A DNA stretch of 64,000 nt from Parietaria judaica (taxonomy: Eukaryota > Streptophyta > Magnoliopsida > Rosales > Urticaceae). Positions 35,031 to 47,600 of this stretch are shown here, piece by piece. Location: positions 15,353,343 through 15,417,342 of the forward strand of contig OX940867.1 in assembly GCA_954871525.1 (NCBI GenBank), read 5' to 3'. The first letter of the stretch is position 1. Each line of letters begins with the position of its first letter. The notes beneath the pieces are model-generated. The model was given only the letters and a program-made list of their open reading frames with translations, was not told the DNA's origin and ran no database searches. The translations under genes and the position numbers were made by a program.

Positions 35031-36947
35031 ATTTTTTTAATAAATTCTTCTTCGTCATAGCTAAATCTTTGTGCCTTAATTTATGCTTATTTGAATTTAA
35101 GCTTCTTCTTTTGAGATATATATATATATATATATATATTTTACTTTTGCTACATTCCAGTATAACCCATATCTCAACAGTAAAATCGATGCAATTGTTT
35201 TTTTTTTTAGCTGAAAAGTTATTTTTATGAATTTCTAACGCACTTAAAATAGACTTTTCATAGCTATAACCTAAATACATAAATAGAGCAATTGATGTTA
35301 ATACGTATTCAAAATAATACAAATACACTTGTTTGTTTTAAATTTTAGCTATTAAAATGAATCTATTTTTTTTTAAATACAATTTAATTTTATATTTAGG
35401 TATTAAATACAAATTTTTAATATTGATTATTGATAAACAAAAAATATATTTATATTTAACGAACATTTAGTAATTTTTAAAACAAAAAAATATATATATG
35501 TCATTACGTTGTCCGCTTATTTTATATTAAATGATAAAAAATGTGTTCTGACAATTGAAGTCACGTTAATAGTCTGAATCTTACTATACATGTATAATTT
35601 GTATTATTTTCAAAGTTTAAGAAATGTTCATAAGATTTAACTGCTATTTTTAAAGTTGAGGGGACTTATTAAAATTATAATTAAAATTCGGAGGGCATTG
35701 GAACTAATTATGTTGATAAAGCAGTAAGAGATTGTTATTAAAATTAAAAGAGCTTGGATTGCACAATATATCAATATTATGGTACGTACTCGTTACTCTC
35801 CGTGGCCAAAAAGCGTCATTTGCGTATATTTTAGTTCCATTATGATGATTATTAGTTTTATTGAGAAATTATATGATATATCATTATCATAGGAACGTAT
35901 ATGTAAGTAGTGATTTTCTTTTTTGGCTTCTGAAAATGCAGTGCTAGCTTTAATTAGAATAGGGAATATGTATAATAAATTTGCTTATAAATTAATAATG
36001 TCAAGATCATCAAAATTATTATACTCTCAAAATTTTAATTAATGTATAAAATAATAATTTATTTATACATAAATTAATATATATAATTTATAAATTATTT
36101 ATCGTATAATTATTATAATTAGAAAAAAAAATATTATATAACATATCAAGAATACTAATATAATTATAGGATTTTTAATCATACAACACTGTTTGAAGAC
36201 GGTAGTACTGAATTAGAGTTTGTTTTATGCAATATGCAATTATACGACAATCACTTTGAATATTATTTTTTCGCTACATCACGAAAATACAACACCGGAC
36301 CTTCTTAATACTCTACAAAATTATAGAGATGAAGTTAAAAGAGACATGATCAACATCAAGAAAAACCAAATAACTTTTGAATCATAGTTTTAAATATTAC
36401 ATGATTAGTTATACAATGTAATTTTTAAATATTTAAGGTATAGTGATTTAATAGTTAGTTATTTAGTATTAATTTTTATTTAATTATTAATTTATATACT
36501 AATTGGGACTAATATACTTAAAAAAAAATTATTGTCTCATAAATTTACGAATTATTAATTTAATTAGTTTGTGATCTTGAGTAAGTATAACGACTAAACA
36601 AAATCATTATTCAATCAAAATTATTAATTTATCAAAATTCTACATATGTAATTACCGAAGTAATATATATTATATTCTAAGTGTGGATATGTTAGTCTCT
36701 CTAACATTTTTTCTATAAAACATTTGAAATATATTAATTTGTTTAATTTTGTATTTAAGTTTTGAATGTTTTATCATTAACTATATTCCCCTCCCGTAAT
36801 GCTTACCACCAGAAATTTGTCATGTAATATTACATGAAGAAATAATTTCTTAACAATATACATATGGTCATCATCGGTATTACATATGAGCTTACCTAAT
36901 GAAACTAATGAGCGCTTATGCGCTATCATGAAGACATCTTTATATAT

Positions 36948-36984
<37 letters not shown>

Positions 36985-37174
36985 CTTGTACCTGACTAAG
37001 CCCTATTTCATAATTATCTTAAAATATAAGACAGACATATATATATATATATATAATATATGATGTCATGATTCTTATAACTCAGCACGTAAGCATAGTT
37101 ACATATACTTCCATCTATATTTTTTATTATCATTTTAAGGTCGGCGTCAGATATGGCTATCGTTTTAAGAAGTC
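35031..37174. other. Intergenic region upstream of the acyl-activating enzyme gene
   Basis: About 2.1 kb, very AT-rich, with (TA)n runs at 35118-35140, 36940-36983 and near 37038. I see no ORF or recognisable repeat. The proximal part should contain the promoter of the gene that follows. Confidence 0.6.
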
Positions 37175-37182
37175 TATATAAA
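37175..37182 (+). promoter_or_regulatory. TATA box of the acyl-activating enzyme gene
   Basis: TATATAAA lies 71 bp upstream of the chosen ATG. The A/C-rich stretch between (ACTCACAAACTAATCACG) resembles a plant 5' UTR. Confidence 0.65.
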
Positions 37183-37252
37183 CACGAGCGTTTATCATAT
37201 TCCACACTCACAAACTAATCACGTCCAAAACCAACACATACCATATAATTAT

Positions 37253-39469
37253 ATGGAGAAAAACGACAATAAGAGTGTGAGGGGCTTGTCTCCTATAAGC
37301 TTCTTGGAGAGGGCAGCTCTTATCCACGGTGACCGGACTTCCGTTGTCCTCGCCGGCGATTCTTCGGTCCGATTCTCATGGAAACAGACTTACCGGCGAT
37401 GTCTTACCGTCGCTGCCGCTCTCCGCCGGTTAGGAATTCCGCGTGGGGCCGTGGTAAGTGAATAATTTATTTATTCCTATTAAGAATTAGAGATATTTTA
37501 GAAAATTCTTTTATATAATTTATTAATTATATACCTAAATCTTGACTCAATCACAAGTCTTTCTAGGGTCTTGAACTAGACAGACGATCGCTATAGAAAT
37601 AGCCATCGCCATTGATTTGTGTAACGTGTTCGCAAGAGAAAAATAGTGATTATCACCGCCATTGGGACATAGTTGGAGGTCTTTGATCATTTTATATATT
37701 TAAATTATAATGATGACGGTCCAAGGAATAGACGCATGCAAAAGTATTATTTTTGTTCTTTTCTAGACTTTTATATTCTAAGCATTATTCTATGTAGACT
37801 TGCCCTCGAATGAAAAGTCATTGTAAGTTATATAAATATAGAAATATATATTCCAAGTTGCAATATTACATCGTGTCAATGTCTCCGTGCGTGTCGGGCC
37901 GGTATTTGTGGAGATAAGCAACTATAATTTTTGTGTTGAAAAAACTACTATGACAAAATGTTATATATATTATATATATATATACACATTTACACTTCAA
38001 ATATGTATTATATGAGTGCAATAGATTTTTTTATTTTTTATTTTGTAAGAACAAATGGGACAAAAAGTAAGCAATTTAGCAAGCGACCGAAAGCACTCAA
38101 ATTCAGAAACATTAGATATGCACAAGCCTATGCAGAAGTCATATAAAACACACTCATTAAATGATCATAACAATGGATCAGATAAGATATCAATCCATAC
38201 ATTATATACCTACTGACTAACCGTAACTGAATTTGAAATCTTTCGAAACTAAATTTAAAAATCGTAATAAAAAATTATCCGGTGTGAAATAATCGTAATC
38301 GATTTAAAAAAAAAAAGAAAAAAAAAAAGAGGTTAAGGTTGAAACCGGATACGGTTGCCGTTATTGATTTTTCAAAACGGTTATTTTGTAACCGGTTTTT
38401 ATAAACGATTTTAATATATTTAAAAATATATATATTATAGAATTAAGTTAGAGAATTATGTTTTGGACCAGTATCTTATATTTTGAACCGGTATGTGTTA
38501 TTTGGAGCTTTGGACCAATATGTTTTATTTTTGCGATAAATTTGTTTATTTTAATTTTTTTTAATAACCGGATCCGGTTAACCGGTTTGAAAACATGTTA
38601 AGGTTAATTAAAAAGGTTATAGATATTTTGATAACCAAAAGTCCGGGATTCTTAAAACACATTAAAGTTATTAAAATACGGATAACCAAAATTAGATTAA
38701 AGATAGGTAACCGACCGGTTGCGCCCCTACGTTATAGGGTACTGTTGTATTCATATAATAATATAAAATTAAAAACTTATGCATGCCTTTTTATTATTCT
38801 TTGGAAAAGTAAAAACTCTTCGTGTATATATATATATAAAGCTTGGAAGTGCGTGTGTATTGGATATTTGAGAACGCACTAACAAGCTGGATTCGCAGAA
38901 TGCGCATGCTTTTATGATATACATGGATTCACTCTCTTTTTCTTTTCAATATGATATATCTTTAAAGACATTGATTAACCGAGTTAACACTTTCGTCTAA
39001 ACCCGTTAATTAACGATAAAAGAGGATTGTAATGAAGACATGAACTTGGTCATAGATTTAGAATCATAGACTATGAGAAGATCCCAATTAATTAACGCCT
39101 TCAAAAATACGTTCCGCTAATAAAAATATGAGAGTACTATAAATACATCAATATTCATACTTGAGAATATATCTATATGTGGGTAATATGTGCATAGCCA
39201 TGAATTTTCACGAGAGGGGTGAAAAATTTAAATCAAAATTTTGAAAACATGATATGATATTTTTTTTTTATAATAAATCAATAAAATATTTAATGATACA
39301 ATTATACAAAAGTAATTACTTAATTTATATATAGCAAAAGAATCTTTATACTAAAAATGAGTACTAATATAATATATGAAAAAAAAAGAACCAGAAAGAG
39401 GAAAGAGCTAAAATTTTATTACTATCCACCATAGCCAGCAAGAGTACTAATTTTGTCAAAATATGATAC

Positions 39470-39503
<34 letters not shown>

Positions 39504-39836
39504 TATTTGTAGTTATGCATGCATATGTGTCTAACTTTGTAGCCTGTAGGTCATGTATTTATGCATCTATGGGGTGTCTAACTCTGAAAAGAGGATAGAT
39601 TCATTGTATGCCTTATCTAATCATTGGCTTGACAAAATAAAAATATTTATATTATTATGCGTATTTTTCGATATATTTTTATTATATTATCGATAAGCAC
39701 CAATTAAAATTTATTTAATTTAGTATGAACTAATATTGCATGTGGAGTACTATTCTATACATATAGTGTATATTTTAGTATCACCATAAATGCTTGAGGA
39801 TGCATATAATGCATGAAAATGTTATTTAAGCATGCA

Positions 39837-39881
<45 letters not shown>

Positions 39882-39931
39882 GTATGAAAGTAAAGTTTCC
39901 AAAGTGTGGGAAAGCACACATATCAGACGAG

Positions 39932-39981
<50 letters not shown>

Positions 39982-42081
39982 GGTATCCGTATGTCATTTG
40001 GCTTCCAAAAGTATTAAAAAAAAAAAAACTAGAACAACAATTACATTCGTTATTCCTTTATGACTTCAGCACTATATGACACCATCTGTACCCCAAAGTA
40101 AACACTGCAATACATATATCAATATTACGTTAGAGTGACGTTTAAGTTAGATAGTTACTTGGTAAAATATATATTGTATTTGAGTGTATTTTTTATTTAT
40201 TAGTTTATGTTCATATTTAAATATTCAATGACATGTAATATATTAGCCATGGTCTTTCCAAACACCTTCCTTTTGGTCCACTTGTTTCTAAAGTCAAATG
40301 ATTCCTACACCAATTAGCCATCAAGCCTATTACTCGGTCTTACAGAAATTCTTTCTTCTTTTCACTAGTTTACTAGTACACATAACTTTAGCTTTGCGGT
40401 TATCAGAAACTGTAGTGGAAGACATTGACATGTAGAATCAATAATTTTTAATCATCAAAATTATTTGTGATGGTTTGAACTCAATATAATTATAATTAAT
40501 TTGGGGTTTTTGAACTCGATACTTATATTTAAAGTTAAAGATACAAGTTCAAATACTCAATCACAACGCTAGTCCCTTATTAATCTTTTAAACGGTGGTG
40601 ATCATCAGGTGGCTGCCTTTGCGCCAAATGTTCCGGCACTTTATGAGCTTCACTTCGCAGTTCCGATGGCCGGAGCAGTTCTCTCGGCCCTCAACTTTCT
40701 CTTAGACGACACCATGTTAGCTGTCATTTTAAGACAACTCGAGCCCAAGTTCATCTTCGTCGACTTCGAATTTGTCGATGTGGTCCTCACAGCCCTAGAC
40801 TCACTATCCCTAAATAACGATGGACTCACTTTTGAAGCACCAACCCTAGTCCTAATCCCGGAACACCATGACCAAAGAGGAGTCGACCCGGAGCGCTATG
40901 GAAATTTGCCTCAAGGCACGCTCAACTACAACGATATGGTCGAATCGCCATGTGATCATGATCATGGCAATAGGATTGTCTGGCCGAGAGACGAGCGAGA
41001 TCCGATATCGGTGTGTTACACTTCAGGATCAACGGGAAACCCTAAAGGGGCATTATACAGCCACCGAGCGACGTACCTGAACTCGTTGGCCATCGCTCTT
41101 GGCACGTGTCGGTCATCCGTGTTCCTGTGGACAGTCGACATGTTTCGCTGCAACGGGTGGTGCTACCCATGGGCCATGGCGGCCCTGGGAGGCACCAATG
41201 TCTGCCTGCGAAATGTTATGCTCTCGGCCATGACGATCATCGATGCGATTGCGCTCCACAAGGTCACCCGACTCTGTGGAAAGCCTGTGCTTTTGAACAA
41301 ACTCGCTGCCCACAAAGGATTGAAATCGATTCCTATGCCGTCTAGAGTTGAGATCATCGTGGCTGGCGCTTTACCATCGCCAGAGATCATCGCCAAGGTG
41401 ACAAAGATGGGGTTTGACGTGAGCCACGGGTACGGTATGACAGAGGCGCTGGGACCAGCCATTATCGAGCCGTGGGATCCAGAGGATTCCAAAGTCCGGT
41501 ACCGGCACAACCTGCTGACAATGGAAGGTTTCGATGTGAAGGAGCCGAGCACGATGCAGAGTGTCCCCGGAGATGGGATAACGCTTGGGGAGATCATGTT
41601 CCGAGGCCAAACGCTTATGACAGGGTACCTCAGAAACCCTAGTGCAACAGAGAAGGCCTTCCGGGACGGCTGGTACCGCACAGGAGACGTGGGAGTCCGG
41701 CACCAAGACGGGCGGATTCAGATGAAGGATAGGGCTGAGGACATCGTCATTTCCGGAGGGAAACCGATAAGCACTCTCGAGGTTGAAGCGGTGCTGCTCC
41801 GACACCCGTGTGTCTCCGAGGCAGCGGTCGTCGGACGGAGATGCTGCGTAGATTATCATGAAGGCGACGCAAATCTCTGTGCATTTGTCAAGTTGGAGAA
41901 GGAATGTGCGAATGGTGTGATTCACGCCGGAGAAATTAAAGATTTTTGTGCCAATAACTTGCCGGTTTGTATGGTTCCTCAGGCCGTGATATTCGCTGAC
42001 TTACCGGTTAATTCGACGGGGAAGGTGCAGAAGTTTATCCTCAGGTGCAAGGCAAACGCCGTTAAACTTAACGGTAGCTAG
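37253..42081 (+). CDS. Acyl-activating enzyme (AMP-forming acyl-CoA ligase, AAE1/BZO1-like), two exons
   Basis: Exons 37253-37453 and 40609-42081 join in phase 0 across a GT-AG intron (GTAAGT...CATCAG), giving 557 residues, a normal length for this clade. Family members activate a carboxylic acid with ATP and pass it to CoA. Seen: P-loop YTSGSTGNPKG (residues 204-214), YGMTE (342-346), RTGD (424-427) and the C-terminal catalytic Lys in STGKVQK (about 549). Residues SPISFLERAALIHGDRTSVV at the N-terminus are typical of plant AAEs. Two oddities: the usual GGEN after the hinge is GGKP (450-453), and the C-terminus KLNGS is not a peroxisomal SRL-type signal. Substrate cannot be told from sequence; short-chain or aromatic acids fit the clade. 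Confidence 0.88.
37454..40608 (+). other. Intron of the acyl-activating enzyme gene, with TE and microsatellite content
   Basis: A 3,155-bp AT-rich intron. It holds (AT)n runs near 37964-37982, 39471-39500 and 39935-39976, and an (ATT)n run at 39838-39881. A stretch 38330-38735 rich in ACCGGTT words ends in CCGGTTGCGCCCCTA, which looks like one end of a hAT-type element; its partner end was not found. No coding is seen. Confidence 0.7.
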
Positions 42082-42198
42082 CTAGCTAGCTATTGTGCAT
42101 GGATAAATGTTAACTAGTTTGTTTAAAATTTGACCCATACTCAAGAGCACTAGTGCTAATTCACCTGCTTCGCATCTTAAATGATTCCTTGTTGTAAC

Positions 42199-42204
42199 AA
42201 TAAA
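42199..42204 (+). terminator. Polyadenylation signal of the acyl-activating enzyme gene
   Basis: AATAAA lies 118 bp after the stop codon, in AT-rich sequence with TTGT upstream. It is the best candidate in the 3' flank. Confidence 0.5.
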
Positions 42205-42309
42205 ATTTCAATTTTCTATGAATAATATTGTCGATGCAATTGATATTGAATATCGTTAGAAATTGCATGTTAAGCCATTGTTCCCACTTCATATCAATTA
42301 AGTGCTCGT

Positions 42310-42668
42310 TTCGTTCGAGCTTAACCACGGACGTTGACTCTCCGGTGACTGCGGAGTGCCACGCAATACGCCACGGCCTCAACTTTGCCCGTGAACGTGG
42401 GTGGAGGGTGGTGGAAGTGGAATCCGATTGTCTACAGGCGTCTCACCTTGTTAACGGGGATAGGTTAGTAGCATCCAAGGCCCGATATTGCGGATATTGA
42501 GAGGCTCTCTAGGGATTTAGAATAGCGAAGTCCCGCCTTTCGGATCTCATCTCCGACGTGTGGTCAAACGAGTGCCCCGGGTGGCTTGTAAATGATATTC
42601 AAAAGGATTTCCCATTTGTTTCTTCTTAATGAAAGCATTCTGGTTACAAAAAACAAAACAAAAAAATA
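42310..42668 (+). pseudogene. LINE 3' end: RNase H fragment with A-rich tail
   Basis: SPVTAECHAIRHGLNFARER, then VVEVESDCLQASHLVNG, match the RVT_3-type RNase H seen at the end of plant L1-like LINEs. A stop follows ARYCGY (42498-42500). Recognisable sequence continues to TTCTTAATGAAAGCATTCTG and then an A-rich tail (ACAAAAAACAAAACAAAAAAA). This fits a 5'-truncated LINE copy inserted just behind the enzyme gene. A host RNase H-like gene is less likely because of the tail. Confidence 0.65.
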
Positions 42669-43004
42669 TAACCACATGGGATAGTTAATGTTCAATATAT
42701 GTCTAAATTAACCTATATATTTTTATAATATTCACGTGAGTCGTGAAGTATAGACTTGATGTTTCAAGTCGCAAATAAAATTTTCAAGTATTCTTTTATA
42801 ATTAGTTATTTATGAATTGAATTACATCAAGGAAAATAGTGATGTGCGCGTCAAAGGTATAAAATTGTCGAATTGCATACCTTGCCCAATTCGATCAAAT
42901 CTTTACTTACAAAATAATATCGCCCCTTAAAAAATTAAAAAAAAAAAAAAATTAGTTTGTCAATTTGTATTTCCGTCACAAACCACTTCTTACTGCATTT
43001 CTTG
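42669..43004. other. Spacer
   Basis: About 335 bp of AT-rich sequence without features I can support. Confidence 0.6.
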
Positions 43005-43281
43005 AAGGGGCTTTATGCCTAAGAGATTTGACTCAAATGGTCTCATGAGACGCATTGGGCCTTATGGCCCAAATGATCTTATGAGATGTATTGGGCCTTC
43101 GATCTCATACGGGCTCAGTAGGTAAAAGGTCGGGCCCACATGGACCCACATGAGTCATTATGGATTAATAATTAGTTAATTAGATTGATTAATTATTAAT
43201 ATCGGTCATATGAAGTAATGAGTTTGGCCCAATAAATGATTAAATCTTAAGTCATTATACTCTAAGTCTATAAATACAAGT
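43005..43281 (+). repeat. Solo copia LTR, left part (promoter side)
   Basis: From about GGCTTTATGCC to the TATA box (CTATAAATACAAGT). It continues at 52570 after Gypsy-2. The 5' end is estimated. Homology to the LTR at 62310-62937 (opposite strand) shows in the GGGCCCACATGG block and the AT-rich stretch. Confidence 0.6.
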
Positions 43282-44066
43282 TGTAGAGGGGGTTTTTCAC
43301 CACCCTTTTTCCAGTCACAAAGACAATCATCAAATAATAAATAAAATGACAGCAAATGATGAATATCTCTGTTTTATTATGATTTCCGAAATGAGCTCGG
43401 TTTTCTTCCGTTAAATAGCTGGACAGATGAAGGATCATGAGCCTCAGATAATTCTATTACAAGATCTCTTTTTCTTGCTTTTGCTGAATCTTTTTTCTCT
43501 TCCTTTTGTTCGAATCACGCACCAACCAACCTCTATAAAATGAGGCTTATCTTGCCTTTTATAGAGTTTACAATACTTTTTCCTTCTATCCTTCCCGCCC
43601 TTTTCCTCTTTAATCATCACTCTCTGACGTGATTTGAAGGCAGCGGGGTTTATCCTCACTTTATGTCACCTCCGAGCATGCTCCCGTAATGGGTAGGTGC
43701 GCCGCATTAAATGCGCGTCTCGTCAGCCATCATTCGGCTTTGCAGGCTTCCGTCGCTGACGCTCTCATCGAGTGAGTAGGTCGGCTTCATTAAATGCACG
43801 TCTCTTCGGCTGTCACCGGGCTCTGCATAATCATCATGACGAAGTTCCTCGTCGAGTCGTGATGGGACGCTTCATCGCGACCCGCTTGCTCGCGTGGCTG
43901 CGTCCCCTCGCTGATGTCCTTCCTCGGGGTATTCCTCCTCGGGGACGTCCTTCCTCGGGGATAACTCCCTCTTCGCCGGTGAACTTCCTCGCCTCCCTCA
44001 TGTCGTTTATGGACAAAACGACACGAGTTGTGTTGAGGATGGATTTGACCAAATCCGACCTTAACA
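43282..44066 (-). repeat. Gypsy-2 3' LTR (785 bp)
   Basis: TGTAGAGGGG...CCTTAACA on the plus strand. The minus-strand TATA box CTCTATAAAAGG is at about 43555-43566. Near-identical to 51781-52564. Confidence 0.95.
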
Positions 44067-44079
44067 GTTAGTCCCCCAT
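44067..44079 (-). other. Gypsy-2 polypurine tract
   Basis: The minus strand reads ATGGGGGACTAAC, directly before the 3' LTR start TGTTAAGG. Confidence 0.75.
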
Positions 44080-44636
44080 TTTATCAAGTGTATACACTTG
44101 GTAAAATAAAGTATAACTGCCTTGGGGGTTGGCACTTGCCGGCGTCGATTGGCTCGTGGTCGGTGACTCCTTCTTCGGCTCCTCGCGTGGTCATATTATG
44201 AAGTCGCTCCCTTCCCTCGCTAGGCTTCCTTTGCTTCCCTAAGTCCCAACGAAACTCTCAGCGACGAAGATTTCTCAACGTTGCTCGGGTCCGGGACCCA
44301 CCTCGATTTTGCTTTCCCAAAAATCTGTCAGCCTCGAATCTTACGCACGTCCCTTCAACATTGAATGACCATCTTTTTTGCATTTGAGGGCCTGTAGAGA
44401 TTTATAACGGGCCTTTGAAACAAACCGTTGATGAGTAGGCAAGCTTCGATTTTGGGCCGTCAGATTAAAGACGTGTCTACTCATCATTCTTCCCTTTCTA
44501 TAAATTCGAAGTTCAAAACCATTTTTCCAGGCATTTTCGTATTTTTTTAAGAATTCTCTCCAGGTTTCTTTTTGCTGTTGTTTATCCTCATCTCCTCATC
44601 CCCAAAATTCTTCCTCCTTCTCCCTCAGACACCTCG
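44080..44636 (+). promoter_or_regulatory. Antisense promoter and leader of the Gypsy-2 aORF
   Basis: A TATA box (TTCTATAAATTC, about 44497-44508) lies roughly 135 bp before the ATG. The leader is CT-rich and has a possible small 5' UTR intron (CCAG|GTTTC near 44563 to CCCTCAG near 44626). This gives the plus-strand gene its own promoter, independent of the LTRs. Function is inferred. Confidence 0.5.
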
Positions 44637-47600
44637 ATGGGTCCATCCCGCTCCGGCCCAGTCTTTAAGACCCGGAGTCCCCCCTCCGTCATGACGGAAG
44701 AGGGCTTGAAGTACATCGTCGACAACCACACTGACTCGGGGACCTGCTTTGCCCGTCTCCCTCTCGAGGGAGAGTTCGCCGATGAACCTCAGAGCAACTT
44801 CGTTTGCGTCTATGAATCGTTCTTCCGCATCGTCGGCCTTCGCTTCCCGACGCCGCTTCTGGTCATGGCGTTTCTCTACGCCTTCGGGGTTCCGATTGCT
44901 CAGGTGAGCCCTAACACTCTTCGCCTCCTCCTTTGTACACTGGCCATTGCATGTGAACAGAAAGTGGAGCTCACGCTCGAGGACCTGATGCGTCTCTTCA
45001 AAGTCTCCCGTAATCCAAAGAATCTGGGTCGTTTTGCCATCTCTCATCGCGTCCGGCCGCACATCCTCCTGAACACGCCCTCAAACGAATCCGGCTGGGA
45101 GAATAAATATTTTTTTGTTCGTGTGGACAATTCCAACTTCGGTCCCCACCATGCTTTCCTACCGACGGATTTGGTGCTCGAGGGAGCGGACCTCCCTGGA
45201 TTCAAGCTTGAAGAGAATGAGGAGGCCGAAGCGCGGTTCAAGAGCATCCACGCTGCTCTCCTTGCCAATCCCAGGCGTGATTGGAGTAAAGACTTCGGGG
45301 GCCAGCGGCTTGAGAAATCTGGGGTTTATCAATTGGCCCGAATACACGGGGCGCCCCCTAACACTCTTCTCCCGAAAGGTTTCCTTCGCGAACCGGACCC
45401 GGAAGGGTCTCCCGTGGAGCGGAAGAAACCTGCTCCGAGGCCGAAGAAGAACGCCAAGGATATAGTCGTGGCTACTAGGGATAGCGCTCCCGTCGGTCGG
45501 GATCGGGAGGCGCACAGATCGTCGAGGTCCCGGGCAGGGTCTGACGCTCCTCGCTTCATGGGGCTCACCCCCCGAGAGGGCGGTTTCTCGAACAAACGCC
45601 CCGTCGAGGATACTGGTGACGAGCGGCGAATAAGGGCGAAGACGGAGTCCGCGGCCCGCCCCTCGCAAGATACCTCCCGCTCCTCGAGGGGATCTCCTCG
45701 GGAAGAAAACTCCCTGGGCAAGCGCCCCGCCGAGGAAGCGCGTGATGCTTCTCAGGCAAAGAAGACGAGGGTTCCCGACCCGACTCCTGAACTCGAGGCG
45801 GCTGACCCGTCTCAGGGAGCTGCGGGAGGGACTTCGGGCACCGCGCCTGTCGAGGGCGCAACGGGGAGGACAAGGCCGGTGGCGGACGTGTGCGTACACC
45901 CCGCCGAGATCTCGCGAGAGAGACTGGAGATGGAAGACATCGAGCACCTGGTCGTCGCGCCGGATGCTCCTCCTCCGCCTCCGTCGGGGGTTGAAGACCC
46001 CATTCCTCTTTCTGCTCCGGGGGCCACGATCCAGTCTTCCCTGTCACCGCCTCGGGGAATCCCCGATGAAGCGATGCGAAACTCGGTCGTGGCCTTAACG
46101 CCTCCGACTCAACCTTTGGTCAAAGGGACCAATGCTCCCAACGACGGAGATACGGGGCCCGTTGGCGAGGAAGACGCTCCAGGACAGATCCTCCCCGGGC
46201 CCACGGAAGAACACTCGAGGGCGCTCCCCGACGTGAATCCCGCTAATCCGAAGCTTCTTCCCGACGTTCCCGGCGTCGAGGCCCTCGGGGGCTCGATGGC
46301 CTGGCCTTCCCCTTGTCTTACCGGCGTCTCAAGCTCGCAAGTACCTCTTGTCGCTCCTCCCGGCGCGTTGCCCCATTTAGCGGATGGCTTGACGCGGCCT
46401 TCCGGGCCGTCCCTTGACCTCGAGGGAATCCCCGAGGAGGTTCCTACCGGGTCGCCGCGGGCTCAAACCAGCTTCCCAATCTTGCCGCCTCCGGGAGCAC
46501 TTCCCGCGGCTGAAGCTTCTCATGGGCTCGTCGAGCCTTCCAGCGATCCCGTGGGGAACTTAGAATTGGTTGACCGCGTTGCCCGGGGGGTGGCCCAGTT
46601 GTCGGACGTTATCGTGTCCATGCAGCTATCCGCCGCTAGGGTTGGGAGAAAGAGCAATGAGTTGTCGGCAGAACTCTCGTTAGTCCGGGAACGGTTTGAG
46701 GCTTCCACCCACGACGGGCAGAAGTTCCAGGGGCAGATCGAGAAGCTTTCCTCGGAGCTCGACGAAGCCAAATCTACCTTGGAGTCGGAAAGCTCATTGC
46801 GTTGGGCCGCCGAGGCCGAGCTCAATGACGCCAAGTCCATCTTGGAATCGGAAGTTTCGCTGCGCCGGGCCGCTGAAGCCAAACTCGCGGATCAGCAAGC
46901 CTCTTGCGCTGTTATGGAGGCGAGCCTCTCCGAAAAACTCCGGCTTCAAGCGGAATGCCTTGCTCAGATAGGCAAGGCCGTTGGCGTATCGCCCGAACGG
47001 GAAGACCACCTGGTGTCCGGGGTCAATGCCGCGTTGAGGAAGCTCGCCGATGACCTTGAGGCTGCGCGAGCCGAGGCAGTTGAGGAGCGTCGTGGCCGGG
47101 AGCGCTTGTTCGAGGAGGCTCAAGCCAAGTTGGAGCGTCTGTCGGTGAAGTATGGTTTTCTTGATCAATCAATCAACGCCCATCGCTTGGCCGCTGCGTA
47201 CCAGGCCAACATCGCCTTGGTCGAGAAGAACCCCCTGTTGGCACAAGCCGGGGGCCTCGATGCACGCTTATCCTCGTGGCGCGAAAGCCGCGATAAGCAC
47301 CGGGCCATGGTTAAAGAGCTGGACCAGAAGTCTGCCCGGGATTCCGGATCTCCGCCGCTCTCTCCCTGTAATCCGCCAACCTTGGGCTGTCGGAGACTTG
47401 AAAGCCTTGCCTCGGAGGTGGTAGCCCTTGGATCGGCATCGCGCGATGGATCCGGCCCGAGCACCGAGACCCCGGCGCTCCCAGAGGCCACGGTATAGGA
47501 TGTTTCCTTAGAGCCTCCCTTTCTATTTCCCGCTTTTGTAAATTTCGCATTTCGTGGCTTGCGCTGTATTTCACTGTAATCCAAGCATAATTACCGTATG

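Noticed and set aside
41113..41925. Minus-strand frames over exon 2 of the acyl-activating enzyme
   Set aside because: Shadow frames of a GC-rich exon with clear plus-strand enzyme motifs.
42228..42500. A host RNase H-like gene downstream of the acyl-activating enzyme
   Set aside because: The frame ends early and the following sequence ends in an A-rich tail, fitting a 5'-truncated LINE better.
43772..44071. 99-codon plus-strand frame, repeated at 52270
   Set aside because: Both lie within the Gypsy-2 LTRs. Their identity comes from the LTR duplication, not from a gene.
45159..46098. Long minus-strand and alternate-frame ORFs over the Gypsy-2 antisense gene
   Set aside because: They are shadows of the GC-rich 953-codon exon: Arg/Pro/Ser-rich and without conserved motifs.
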